64,000 nt of DNA from Candidatus Geothrix odensensis (GTDB lineage: Bacteria; Acidobacteriota; Holophagae; Holophagales; Holophagaceae). The stretch covers positions 189,833 to 253,832 of the forward strand of contig JADKCH010000005.1 of the NCBI GenBank assembly GCA_016714685.1, written 5' to 3'. This document shows positions 17,600-25,830 of this stretch, piece by piece. Under the pieces are notes generated by a model that saw only the letters and a list, made by a program, of their open reading frames with translations, ran no database searches and had not been told where the DNA came from. Positions within the stretch are counted from its first letter, which is position 1, and each line of letters starts with the position of its first letter. Position numbers and translations under genes: made by a program.

Positions 17600-18811
17600 A
17601 TGCCTCCGTCCACCGCCTCCCGACTGCTCCTCGCCCTGGCCTTCGGCCTTGGCTCCGTCATCTGGGCTGGAGCGCAGCCCAAGGCGGGACCTCCTTCATC
17701 GGCGGCCCAGGCCCTCATCGACCGCGCGTTCGCCGATCTCGACCCGGCCCGTCCCGTGATCGACATGCACGCCCACGCCATCGGCCTGGGTCAGGGGGGC
17801 GACGGCACCTTCGTGAACCCCGAGAAGCTCAGTCCGAGGCATCCCTTCAAGCGCCTCGGGACGAGCATCTATCTCAAGGCCACCGGCGTGAAGGACCTCG
17901 AGCACTTCGACCGGGACTACCTCGAGGTGCTGGCGGCCCGGGCCCGGGCCTTCCCCCGCCCGGTGCGGATCCACCTGCTGGCCATGGACCGGGCCCACCG
18001 GCCCGATGGCACGCCCGACGCGGCCCGCACGGAGTTCCACGTACCCAACGCCTATGTCTTCGGGGCGGCGGCGCGACACCCCGACCTGTTCGTGCCGGTG
18101 ATGTCCATCCACCCCGCGCGCAAGGACGCCATCCAGGAGCTGGAGGCCTGTGCCGCCAAGGGGGGTCGCCTCCTCAAGTGGCTGCCCAATGCCCAGGCCA
18201 TCGACCCCGCTGACCCGCGCTTCGATCCCTTCTACCGCCGAATGAGGGACCTGGGCGTGGTGCTGCTGACCCACGCCGGCGAGGAGCGGGCCGTGGCCGT
18301 GAAGGATGCCCAGGCCCTGGGCAATCCGCTGAAGCTGCGCCGGCCGCTGGATCTGGGCGTCACGGTGATCGTGGCCCACTGCGCCAGCCTCGGGAGGAAC
18401 GCGGACCTGGACCATCCCGGCCAGGTGGCCCGCAACTTCGACCTCTTCCTGCGCCTGCTGGAGGACCCGAAATACCGCGGCCGACTCTACGGTGACCTCT
18501 CCGCCATCACCCAGATCAACCGCCTGCCGGCGCCGCTGCAGACCCTGCTCGCCCGCCCGGACCTCGACGGCCGCCTGCTGAACGGCAGCGACTACCCCCT
18601 GCCCGGCGTGGACTTGATCATCTGGACCCGCCGCCTCGTCGAACTCAAGCTGATCAGCGCCGGCGAGCGGAAGGCCCTCAACGAGATCTGGCAGCGCAAT
18701 CCGCTGCTCTTCGACTTCGTGCTCAAACGGACCCTGAAGGATCCCAACTCGGGTCGGCGGTGGCCTGCCGACCTGTTCCAGCGCGGCCCGGAGAGCCTGC
18801 CGGCTCAGTGA
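17600..18811 (+). CDS. secreted amidohydrolase-family metal-dependent hydrolase
   Basis: 403 residues with a signal peptide (cleavage near 'WAGAQP'). TIM-barrel amidohydrolase: metal-binding 'VIDMHAHAIG' near 53, a possible carboxylated or ligand lysine in 'GGRLLKWLPNAQ' near 193, His in 'VVLLTHAGEE' and 'VIVAHCASLG', and terminal Asp in 'LLNGSDYPLPGV' near 332. This resembles the amidohydrolase_2 group (decarboxylases/lactonases), but the periplasmic location is less usual. It converges on moeA with a 7-base overlap of the two 3' ends. Substrate unknown. Confidence 0.82.
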   Translation: MPPSTASRLLLALAFGLGSVIWAGAQPKAGPPSSAAQALIDRAFADLDPARPVIDMHAHAIGLGQGGDGTFVNPEKLSPRHPFKRLGTSIYLKATGVKDLEHFDRDYLEVLAARARAFPRPVRIHLLAMDRAHRPDGTPDAARTEFHVPNAYVFGAAARHPDLFVPVMSIHPARKDAIQELEACAAKGGRLLKWLPNAQAIDPADPRFDPFYRRMRDLGVVLLTHAGEERAVAVKDAQALGNPLKLRRPLDLGVTVIVAHCASLGRNADLDHPGQVARNFDLFLRLLEDPKYRGRLYGDLSAITQINRLPAPLQTLLARPDLDGRLLNGSDYPLPGVDLIIWTRRLVELKLISAGERKALNEIWQRNPLLFDFVLKRTLKDPNSGRRWPADLFQRGPESLPAQ

Positions 18812-20028
18812 TCCTCGGTTTCCTCGGTAAGGTGCAGCTGCACGGTGCCGCCGGGTTCCACGCGGGCCACGCCCTCGGGGATCACCGCCAGGGCGTTGGC
18901 CACCAGCATGGAAGACAGGATGGCCGAGCCCTGGGGCCCGGTGGTGCGGGCGCGGAAGCCATCGGCCTCCCGCCGCGCCACGACCCGCAGGAAGGTGGTG
19001 CGCTGGTCCGTGCGGCCGGTCCAGCCATCCTCCAGGCGGGCCTGGGCCAAGGGGCGATGGAGCTTCGCGAAGCCCATCAGCTTGCGCAGCGCGGGCCGCA
19101 CGTACTCCTCGACCATGAGCATCGCGGCCACGGGATTGCCGGGGATGCCGAAGATGGGCCTGCCACCCAGCATCCAGAAGCCCAGCGGCCCACCCGGTTT
19201 CTGGGCCACTTTCCAGAAGATCCGCTCGGCGCCCAGCTCCTCGAGCAGGGCCTTCATGAAGTCGTAGTCGCCCACGGAGATGCCGCCCGTGGTGAGGACC
19301 ACGTCGGCTTCCAGGGCCTGCCGCAGCACGCCCATCAGCGTGGCGCGGTCATCGGGCACCCGCGGGAAGGGCACGGGCAGTGCCCCACAGGCGGTGACCT
19401 GGGCACACACCGCGTGGATGTTGGCATCCCGGATGCGGCCGGGGCCCGGCTCCTCGGCGACATCCACCAGTTCGTCGCCCGTGGTGAGCACGGCCACGCG
19501 GACGCGGGGATGGACGGCCACCGTGGGAATCCCCGCCGCCGCCAGCACGCCCAGGTCACCGGGCCGCAGCCCCTGCCCCGCCTGCACGAGCCGTTGCCCC
19601 ACGCGCAAATCTTCCCCCGCCAGGCGGATGTGGAGTCCCACGCGCAGGGGCCGGGTGGTCTCCACCCAGTCCTCGCCGCGGGTCGTGTCCTCCACGGGCA
19701 CCACCGAGTCGGCGCCCTCGGGCATGGGCGCGCCAGTCATGATGCGCAGGGCCTCGCCCGGCCCCACGGCGCCGAGCGGCACGCCGCCGGCGGCGAGATC
19801 GCCCAGCACGCGCAGGCGGACGGGATGCTCCGTTGAAGCCTGAGCCAGATCACCGGCCCGCACCGCGTAGCCGTCCATGGCGGAGTTGGTGAAGGGCGGC
19901 ACGGTGGCCGCGGAGACCAGGTCCTCCGACGGGGCCATGCCGAGGATGGCCTCCAGCGGCAGCCGCCGGGCCGACAGGGGCGCGAGGCGATCCAGGATGA
20001 GCGAGAGGGCTTCGGCAGGTGTGGGCAT
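18805..20028 (-). CDS. moeA: molybdopterin molybdenumtransferase
   Basis: 407 residues. MoeA inserts molybdate or tungstate into adenylated molybdopterin. Typical motifs: 'PPFTNSAMDGYAVRAGD' near 47, 'IMTGAPMPEGADSVVPVED' near 100, 'VLTTGDELVD' near 182, 'TTGGISVGDYDF' near 246, 'FGIPGNPVAAM' near 294 and the C-terminal beta domain. The ATG at 20028 overlaps the stop of the upstream membrane-protein gene (TGATG). Its setting, beside a ModE-like regulator, tungstate transporter and tungstopterin enzyme, indicates service to the W/Mo cofactor of that enzyme. Confidence 0.94.
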   Translation of the reverse strand: MPTPAEALSLILDRLAPLSARRLPLEAILGMAPSEDLVSAATVPPFTNSAMDGYAVRAGDLAQASTEHPVRLRVLGDLAAGGVPLGAVGPGEALRIMTGAPMPEGADSVVPVEDTTRGEDWVETTRPLRVGLHIRLAGEDLRVGQRLVQAGQGLRPGDLGVLAAAGIPTVAVHPRVRVAVLTTGDELVDVAEEPGPGRIRDANIHAVCAQVTACGALPVPFPRVPDDRATLMGVLRQALEADVVLTTGGISVGDYDFMKALLEELGAERIFWKVAQKPGGPLGFWMLGGRPIFGIPGNPVAAMLMVEEYVRPALRKLMGFAKLHRPLAQARLEDGWTGRTDQRTTFLRVVARREADGFRARTTGPQGSAILSSMLVANALAVIPEGVARVEPGGTVQLHLTEETEDH

Positions 20029-20471
20029 CAGTCCGGGTACCTCATCACCTTCCAGTGGAGGAAGGAGAAATGCCGCCATGAGCCTGGCATGTGCGAGCCC
20101 ACCGAGGCCACCAAGGTGGCGGCCAGGTACCAGGGCAGGCGGTCCGCGGGCTGCAGGGCACCCATGCCCAGGAGACCCAGCTTCAGGAGCACGGCCACGC
20201 CGCTGCCCTGGCTGAGGATGGCCAGGTCCCGGGCGAGGTCGATGGCGAAGAGCAGCGCGCCGCTGGCCAGCGTGAGGAGGATGGGCAGCCGCAGCGCCTC
20301 GAAGGGCGCGCCGAAGGGGATGGCCCCCACCACCAGGGCCATGGCCGCGATGTGGAGGCTGCGCAGGATCAGCTGCGCCGGCCGGGCCCAGGGGAAGTGC
20401 CGGGGTGCTTCCGGAAAGAGCAGGGTCAGGAGGTTGCTGCGCGCAGGCCTGGCCTCATGAAGGGGATCCAT
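20028..20471 (-). CDS. small membrane protein of unknown function
   Basis: 147 residues with about four hydrophobic segments ('LHIAAMALVVGAIPFG', 'LRLPILLTLASGALLFAI', 'VAVLLKLGLLGMGA', 'WYLAATLVASVGSHM'), so an integral inner-membrane protein. I do not recognise a named family. Coupling to moeA by overlapping stop and start implies co-expression, but that alone does not give it a role in cofactor synthesis. Confidence 0.7.
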   Translation of the reverse strand: MDPLHEARPARSNLLTLLFPEAPRHFPWARPAQLILRSLHIAAMALVVGAIPFGAPFEALRLPILLTLASGALLFAIDLARDLAILSQGSGVAVLLKLGLLGMGALQPADRLPWYLAATLVASVGSHMPGSWRHFSFLHWKVMRYPD

Positions 20472-20531
20472 GCCTTTGTTCTAGCAGAGTTGGCGGCCTG
20501 TGCTGAAATGGTCGGACTCAAGGAATCCGCC

Positions 20532-20891
20532 ATGACCAAGCCCGCTGCCCTGGCCGTCACCATCCGCATCCGCATCGCGGTGGGGGAGAACATCGCCATC
20601 GGGCAGGGCAAGGCCGACCTCCTGGAGGCCATCGGCCGCACCGGCTCCATCTCCGCGGCGGCGCGGGACCTGGACATGAGCTACCGCAAGGCCTGGATGC
20701 TGGTGGACGAGATGAACCAGTGCTTTCCCAGCCCGGTGGTGACCGCCGCCAAGGGCGGGCTGCGGGGCGGTGGCGCCGTGGTGACCGAGCTGGGCCAGGA
20801 GGCCCTCAACCGCTTCCGCCGGATCCAGGCCAAGGCCCTCAAGGCCATCGAGGCGGATGTCCGGGAATTCCGGCAGCATCTGCTGGGCTGA
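20532..20891 (+). CDS. ModE-like winged-helix (LysR-type HTH) regulator, single domain
   Basis: 119 residues. Matches the N-terminal DNA-binding domain of ModE: 'GKADLLEAIGRTGSISAAAR', 'LDMSYRKAWMLVDEMNQCFP' and 'GGAVVTELGQEALNRFR'. The two C-terminal MOP/TOBE domains that bind molybdate in classical ModE are missing, so how it would sense the oxyanion is open. ATG at 20532 preceded by AAGGA. Divergent from moeA and 80 bases upstream of tupA, ideally placed to control both. Single-domain ModE-like proteins are common in bacteria. Confidence 0.88.
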   Translation: MTKPAALAVTIRIRIAVGENIAIGQGKADLLEAIGRTGSISAAARDLDMSYRKAWMLVDEMNQCFPSPVVTAAKGGLRGGGAVVTELGQEALNRFRRIQAKALKAIEADVREFRQHLLG

Positions 20892-20933
20892 GGTGACAGT
20901 CCGCAAAACAGGCACACCTCCAGCTGTCGCGTT

Positions 20934-20941
20934 CGTTATAT
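20934..20941 (+). promoter_or_regulatory. candidate ModE-type half-site / promoter element before tupA
   Basis: CGTTATAT, 31 bases before the tupA start in an otherwise GC-rich gap, equals the half-site familiar from enterobacterial ModE operators. A weaker partner, CTACCGAAC, lies 10 bases further on. It could equally be a -10 element. The sequence is seen; the assignment is inference. Confidence 0.3.
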
Positions 20942-20971
20942 CCCTGCGAAACTACCGAACTGGAGGCTGAC

Positions 20972-21826
20972 ATGAACCGATCCACGATCCTGCGCTGGGG
21001 CCTGGCGCTGGCCACGGCGCTGTCTTCCGCCTTCCTGGCGGCCGCGCCGCCCGCCGGGAAGACGCTGATCCTCGCCACCACCACCAGCACCCAGGACTCC
21101 GGGTTGCTGGACGACCTCATTCCCCGCTTCGAGAAGCAGACGGGCTACGCGGTGAAGACCATCGCCGTAGGCTCGGGCCAGGCCATCGCCATGGGCAGGC
21201 GTGGCGAGGCCGACGTGCTGCTGGTCCACTCCCCCGAGGCCGAGAAGGCCCTGGTGGTGGATGGGTCCGGCGTGAACCGCCGCATCGTCATGCACAACGA
21301 CTTCATCCTAGTGGGCCCCGCCTTGGACCCCGCCGGCATCCGGTCCCATACCGCGATGGAGGCCCTCCAGCGCATCGCCACCACCAAGGCGGCCTTCCTC
21401 TCCCGGGGCGACAACTCCGGCACCCATGCCATGGAACTGAAGCTCTGGAAGGCCGCGGGAATCTCCGTCGATGGCCAGGCCTGGTACCAGCAGACCGGCC
21501 AGGGCATGGGCCAGACCCTGGCCATCGCCGCCGAGAAGCGGGCTTACACATTGTCAGATCGCGGCACCTACCTCGCCCTGCAGAAAAAACTGGGGCTCGC
21601 AATCCTCCACGAAGGTGATCCGTCCCTCCGGAATGTCTACCATGTCATCGAGGTGAATCCCGCGCGGTTCCCCAAGGTGAATGCTGCCGGGGCCCGCGCC
21701 TTTGCCGACTTCCTGGTGTCGAAAGATGTCCAGGCACGCATCAAAGAATTCGGAATCGCAACCTTTGGCTCACCGCTATTCTTCCCTGATGCCGAGGTCC
21801 CGAAGCCGGACGCCGGAAGGAGCTAG
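20972..21826 (+). CDS. tupA: tungstate ABC transporter substrate-binding protein
   Basis: 284 residues with a signal peptide (about 1-25). TupA binds tungstate with very high selectivity in the periplasm. The family motif 'TTTSTQDSGLLD' lies at about 34-45 and 'FLSRGDNSGTH' near 145; both carry oxyanion-contacting residues. 'YTLSDRGTYLALQ' near 195 is also typical. It heads the transporter genes, but an aldehyde dehydrogenase gene lies between it and tupB. The tungsten enzyme 4 kb downstream makes tungstate the likely physiological ligand. Confidence 0.92.
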   Translation: MNRSTILRWGLALATALSSAFLAAAPPAGKTLILATTTSTQDSGLLDDLIPRFEKQTGYAVKTIAVGSGQAIAMGRRGEADVLLVHSPEAEKALVVDGSGVNRRIVMHNDFILVGPALDPAGIRSHTAMEALQRIATTKAAFLSRGDNSGTHAMELKLWKAAGISVDGQAWYQQTGQGMGQTLAIAAEKRAYTLSDRGTYLALQKKLGLAILHEGDPSLRNVYHVIEVNPARFPKVNAAGARAFADFLVSKDVQARIKEFGIATFGSPLFFPDAEVPKPDAGRS

Positions 21827-21831
21827 CACCC

Positions 21832-23463
21832 ATGTCGAACGCCATCTTCAGCCTCCCCGACTCCCACAGCGAACCCATCCTCTCCTACGCCCCCGGCTCC
21901 AGGGAGCGCGCCCTCCTGAAGGCTGAACTGGACCGGCAGTTCAACCAGCAGTTCGACATCCCGCTCATCATCGGCGGCAAGGAAGTGCGCACCGGGAAGA
22001 CCCAGAAGGCGGTCTGCCCCCATGACCATCAGCACGTGCTGGCCACCTACCACGAGGCCGGCGAGGCGGAAGTCCGAATGGCCATCGAGGCGGCCCTGGC
22101 CGCCAAGAAGGACTGGGAAGCCACACCCTGGGAGGATCGCGCCGCCATCTTCCACAAAATGGGCAGCCTCATTTCCACGAAGTACCGCTACGTCCTCAAT
22201 GCCGCCACCATGCTGAACCAGTCGAAGAGCGCCTACCAGGCGGAGATCGACAGCACCTGCGAGACGGCGGACTTCTTCCGCTTCAACGCGAAGTTCATGG
22301 AGCAGATCTACCAGCAGCAGCCCATCTCCGACCCCCACGTGTGGAACCGGGTTCACTACCGAGCCCTCGAGGGTTTCGTCTTCGCGGTCACGCCCTTCAA
22401 CTTCACGGCCATCGGCGCCAACCTCGCCACTGCCCCGGCCATCATGGGCAACACGGTGGTCTGGAAGCCCGCCTCCACCTCCATCCTGTCGAACTACTAC
22501 CTCATGCAGCTCTTCAAGGAGGCGGGCCTGCCGGACGGCGTCATCAACTTCATCCCCGGCCGCGGCTCCATGATCGGCCGGATCGCCCTGGAGCACCGCG
22601 ACTTCGCCGGCCTCCACTTCACGGGCTCCACCGGCGTCTTCAACAGCATGTGGAAGACCATCTCCGACAACCTATCCCGGTACAAAAGCTATCCCCGGCT
22701 GGTCGGCGAGACGGGCGGCAAGGACTACATCTTCATGCACGCCTCCGCCGATGCGGTGGAGACCGCCGCCGCCATCGTCCGCGCCGGCTTCGAATACCAG
22801 GGCCAGAAGTGCTCGGCCTGCTCCCGCGTCTACATCCCCGCCTCCCGCTGGGCAGAGATGCAGGGGCTCATCCTGGGCCTCCTGGCCGAGGTGAGGATGG
22901 GCGACGTGCGCGACTTCCGGAACTTCTTCAACGCCGTCATCGACGAGGCCGCCTTCGACAGCACGATGAAGTACATCGAGCTGGCGAAGAACGCCAAGGA
23001 CGCCGAAGATCATCGCCGGCGGCAAGGGCGACAAGTCCAAGGGCTACTTCATCGAGCCCACGGTCATCCTCACCACGGATCCCAAGTTCGTGACCATGGA
23101 GGAGGAGATCTTCGCCCCGGTGGTCACCATCTACGTCTACGACGACGCCCAGCTCGACGAGACGCTGAAGGTGCTGGACGAGACCTCGCCCTACGCCCTC
23201 ACCGGCGCCATCTTCGCCCGGGACCGCTACGTCATCAACCAGCTGACCCGGACCCTGGCCAACACCGCGGGCAACTTCTACATCAACGACAAGTGCACCG
23301 GCGCCGTGGTGGGCCACCAGCCCTTCGGCGGCGCCCGGGCCTCCGGCACCAACGACAAGGCCGGCAGCTTCCTGAACCTGATCCGCTGGACCTCCCCGCG
23401 CACCATCAAGGAGAGCTTCACGCCGCCCCGGGACATCAAGTTCCCATTCATGGAAGCTGGTAG
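21832..23463 (+). CDS. L-glutamate gamma-semialdehyde (1-pyrroline-5-carboxylate) dehydrogenase, frameshifted
   Basis: ALDH4-type enzyme, about 540 residues, oxidising glutamate semialdehyde to glutamate with NAD(P). Visible: 'VTPFNFTAIGANLA' near 186, catalytic Glu in 'LVGETGGKDY' near 289, catalytic Cys in 'YQGQKCSACSRVY' near 325. The reading frame breaks near 23008: up to there it follows the frame of the start, afterwards the next frame ('IIAGGKGDKSKGYFIEPTV', 'MEEEIFAPVV', 'GHQPFGGARASG'), consistent with one extra G. The C terminus reaches 'FPFM' near 23450 with no in-frame stop before tupB; a TAG at 23461 in the original frame overlaps the tupB ribosome-binding site. Its place inside tup is highly unusual. 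Confidence 0.85.
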   Translation: MSNAIFSLPDSHSEPILSYAPGSRERALLKAELDRQFNQQFDIPLIIGGKEVRTGKTQKAVCPHDHQHVLATYHEAGEAEVRMAIEAALAAKKDWEATPWEDRAAIFHKMGSLISTKYRYVLNAATMLNQSKSAYQAEIDSTCETADFFRFNAKFMEQIYQQQPISDPHVWNRVHYRALEGFVFAVTPFNFTAIGANLATAPAIMGNTVVWKPASTSILSNYYLMQLFKEAGLPDGVINFIPGRGSMIGRIALEHRDFAGLHFTGSTGVFNSMWKTISDNLSRYKSYPRLVGETGGKDYIFMHASADAVETAAAIVRAGFEYQGQKCSACSRVYIPASRWAEMQGLILGLLAEVRMGDVRDFRNFFNAVIDEAAFDSTMKYIELAKNAKDAEDHRRRQGRQVQGLLHRAHGHPHHGSQVRDHGGGDLRPGGHHLRLRRRPARRDAEGAGRDLALRPHRRHLRPGPLRHQPADPDPGQHRGQLLHQRQVHRRRGGPPALRRRPGLRHQRQGRQLPEPDPLDLPAHHQGELHAAPGHQVPIHGSW

Positions 23464-23471
23464 GAGCGGCT

Positions 23472-24170
23472 TTGGACCTGATCTGGGAGGGCCTCCGGAA
23501 GGCGCTGGAGCTGCTGCTCACGCTGGATCCCGAGGTCCTCCGGATCACCCTGCTGTCGCTGAAGGTCTCCGGCCTGGCCACACTGCTGAGCGTCATCCTC
23601 GGGCTGGGTCTGGCCCTGGGGGTGGCGCTCAACGAGTTCCCAGGCAAGCGCCTCGTCATCGCCCTGGTGAACACGGGCATGGGCCTGCCGCCCGTGGTGG
23701 TGGGGCTCTTCGTCACGGTGCTGCTCTGGCGCAACGGCCCCTTCGGTTTCCTGGGCATCCTCTACACGCCCGCCGCCATCATCCTGGCCCAATCGGTGAT
23801 CGCCACGCCCATCATCGCGGGCCTGGGCCTCGCCGCCCTGCAGCACCTGCCCCCGGGCCTGCGCCTGCAGATCCTGGCCCTGGGCGCCACTCGGCCCCAG
23901 ATGGTGTGGCTGCTCCTGAAGGAGGCCCGGCTGCCCCTGCTGGCCGCCGTCATGGCGGGCTTCGGCGGCGTGATCTCGGAAGTGGGGGCGTCCATCATGG
24001 TGGGCGGCAACCTCAAGGGCAGCACCCGGGTGCTCACCACCGCCACGGTCATGGAGACCAGTCGGGGCAACTTCGACGTGGCCTTCGCCCTCAGCTTCAT
24101 CCTGCTGCTCCTCGCCTTCGGCGTGAACGCCCTGCTCACCCACCTTCAGCAGCGCGGGGGAAGGCGATGA
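23472..24170 (+). CDS. tupB: tungstate ABC transporter permease
   Basis: 232 residues, about five to six membrane segments ('TLLSLKVSGLATLLSVILGL', 'GMGLPPVVVGLFVTVLL', 'LNFDVAFALSFILLLLAFG' region). The cytoplasmic loop 'LGATRPQMVWLLLKEARLP' is the EAA-type contact with the ATPase. TTG start at 23472, with TAGGAGC five bases before it. The stop overlaps the tupC start (ATGA). Together with TupA and TupC it forms a tungstate importer in the inner membrane. Confidence 0.92.
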   Translation: MDLIWEGLRKALELLLTLDPEVLRITLLSLKVSGLATLLSVILGLGLALGVALNEFPGKRLVIALVNTGMGLPPVVVGLFVTVLLWRNGPFGFLGILYTPAAIILAQSVIATPIIAGLGLAALQHLPPGLRLQILALGATRPQMVWLLLKEARLPLLAAVMAGFGGVISEVGASIMVGGNLKGSTRVLTTATVMETSRGNFDVAFALSFILLLLAFGVNALLTHLQQRGGRR

Positions 24171-25285
24171 GCCGGGAGCGGATCCTCGAGGCGCGGGACC
24201 TCGTGGTCCACCGCGGCCCCCTGAAAGTGCTGGAGATCCCGGACCTGGACCTCCGCACTGGCGAGGTGCTGGCCCTCATGGGGCCCAACGGTGCGGGGAA
24301 GACCACCCTGATGCTCACCCTGGCGGGCCTCCTGGCCCCTTCGGCCGGATCGGTCACCTTCAAGGGCGCGACGCTCCAGAACAAGGGCGACCGGGAGCGC
24401 TTCCGCCGCCGCACGACCATGGTGTTCCAGGACCCGCTCCTCTTCGACACGACTGTCGCCCAGAACATCGCCTCGGGGCTGAGGCTGCGCGGCCTCTCCG
24501 CCCCGGAGCGGAAGCCCAGGGTCGTGGCCTGGGCCGAGCGGCTGGGCCTGGGCGCCCTGCTGGATCGGCCGGCCCACCAGCTCTCCGGGGGCGAGGCCCA
24601 GCGCACCGCCCTGGCCCGGGCCTTCGTCCTGGAGCCGGAGATCCTCTTCCTGGACGAGCCTTTCGCCGCGCTGGACCCCCAGGCCCGCGAGGAGCTCATC
24701 GGGGACCTGGGGCACCTCCTGGCCGAGACCGCCACCACCGCGGTGATCGCCTCCCATGACCAGGGCGAGGCCGCCCGCCTGGCACACCGGCTGGCGGTCA
24801 TGAAAGAGGGCCGGATCCTCCAGCGGGGGGGGCTCCGGAAGGTCACGAACCACCCGGAGGATCCCTTCGTCGCGGCCTTTGTCGGCATGGAGACCCTGCT
24901 CAAGGGGCAGGTGGCCGACTGCCGGGAGGGCCTGCTTACCCTGCGGGTCCGAAAGGGGACCGGCAGCGGCGAGGTCATGGCCCTGGGAGAGGCCGTGCCC
25001 GGCCAGACCGTCCTGGTGGGGGTCCGCCCCGAACACGTGGCCCTCTCTTTACACTCCGACAATGCCAGCAGCGCCCGGAACACCTTCGCGGGGGCTGTGA
25101 CCAAGGTCATACCCCGGGGCCCCTTCTTCAAGATCGAGCTGGATTGCGGCTTCTTCCTGACGGCCTTCGTGACGGCCCAATCCCTGTCAGAACTGGAACT
25201 TCGCCCTGGGCGGGCCGTGGTGGCCTCCTTCAAGGCCACGGCCGTCCACCTCATCCGCACCGAGGGTCTCGGCCCCGAAGTGTGA
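24167..25285 (+). CDS. tupC: tungstate ABC transporter ATP-binding protein
   Basis: 372 residues. ABC ATPase with Walker A 'GPNGAGKTTL' near 41, Q-loop 'VFQDPLLFD', signature 'LSGGEAQRTALARA' near 140, Walker B 'ILFLDEPFAALDP' near 163 and the switch His in 'IASHDQGEA'. The last 110 residues form a TOBE/MOP-like domain ('VGVRPEHVALSL', 'FFKIELDCGFFLTAFV') that may bind oxyanion and regulate transport. ATG at 24167 overlapping tupB. The same frame is open all the way back through tupB into the aldehyde dehydrogenase gene, but only by chance. Confidence 0.92.
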   Translation: MSRERILEARDLVVHRGPLKVLEIPDLDLRTGEVLALMGPNGAGKTTLMLTLAGLLAPSAGSVTFKGATLQNKGDRERFRRRTTMVFQDPLLFDTTVAQNIASGLRLRGLSAPERKPRVVAWAERLGLGALLDRPAHQLSGGEAQRTALARAFVLEPEILFLDEPFAALDPQAREELIGDLGHLLAETATTAVIASHDQGEAARLAHRLAVMKEGRILQRGGLRKVTNHPEDPFVAAFVGMETLLKGQVADCREGLLTLRVRKGTGSGEVMALGEAVPGQTVLVGVRPEHVALSLHSDNASSARNTFAGAVTKVIPRGPFFKIELDCGFFLTAFVTAQSLSELELRPGRAVVASFKATAVHLIRTEGLGPEV

Positions 25286-25331
25286 CCGGTATCCATTGCC
25301 CGGATAACGCCCCCGGACTAGCCTCGACCAG

Positions 25332-25362
25332 GGGATGGCCAGGCCATCCCTCCTTGGTTTTT
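25332..25362 (+). terminator. intrinsic terminator after tupC
   Basis: 7-bp stem GGGATGG/CCATCCC with loop CCAGG (further pairing possible), then a T5 run within TCCTTGGTTTTT. It separates the transporter transcript from the ferredoxin/oxidoreductase genes, which therefore need their own promoter or read-through. Confidence 0.7.
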
Positions 25363-25394
25363 GTCCCCCCGAACCATCCGGAGACGCGAGCGCC

Positions 25395-25817
25395 ATGAAA
25401 CAGCTGGTCATCGATTTCCAGAAGTGCAACGCAGGTCGAGACTGCAACCACGAGTGCGAACTGGAGTGCGCTGTCAGGGTCTTCAAAGTCGATGATCCCG
25501 CCCAGGCCGCGCTGCAGATCAAGGCGTACGAGGAGGGCGGCGGCCACGCGATCCTCTGCGACCAGTGCGGCGACTGCGTGGTGGTCTGCCCCACCGAGGC
25601 CCTGAAGCGCAACAAGCTCGGCGTCGTCATGATCGACAAGAAGATCTGCGTGGGCTGCTACATGTGCATCGGCTTCTGCGAGAAGGACGCCTTCATGCGG
25701 AATTCCGACTGGATCACGCCGCACAAGTGCACCTCTTGCGGCGTCTGCGTGAAGGTCTGCCCCCACGGCGCCCTCTCCATCGTGGACGTGCCCGAGCCGC
25801 CGGTCCGGATCATCTGA
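25395..25817 (+). CDS. four-cluster ferredoxin, electron-transfer subunit of AOR
   Basis: 140 residues with four cysteine sets, so probably four [4Fe-4S] clusters: an unusual first set C-x5-C-x3-C-x3-C in 'KCNAGRDCNHECELEC', then 'CDQCGDCVVVCP', 'CVGCYMCIGFCE' and 'CTSCGVCVKVCP'. It resembles AorA of the Aromatoleum aldehyde oxidoreductase and other HycB/DmsB-type polyferredoxins. It lies 13 bases before the catalytic subunit gene and should pass electrons between the tungsten site and a redox partner. Cytoplasmic: no signal peptide. Confidence 0.88.
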   Translation: MKQLVIDFQKCNAGRDCNHECELECAVRVFKVDDPAQAALQIKAYEEGGGHAILCDQCGDCVVVCPTEALKRNKLGVVMIDKKICVGCYMCIGFCEKDAFMRNSDWITPHKCTSCGVCVKVCPHGALSIVDVPEPPVRII

Positions 25818-25830
25818 GAAAAGGGAACCC

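Noticed and set aside
23090..25285. Continuous open frame joining the aldehyde dehydrogenase C terminus to TupC, as a possible fusion protein
   Set aside because: The stretch between them is the out-of-frame reading of tupB (Arg/Pro/His-rich), and tupC has its own start overlapping tupB. The fusion is accidental.
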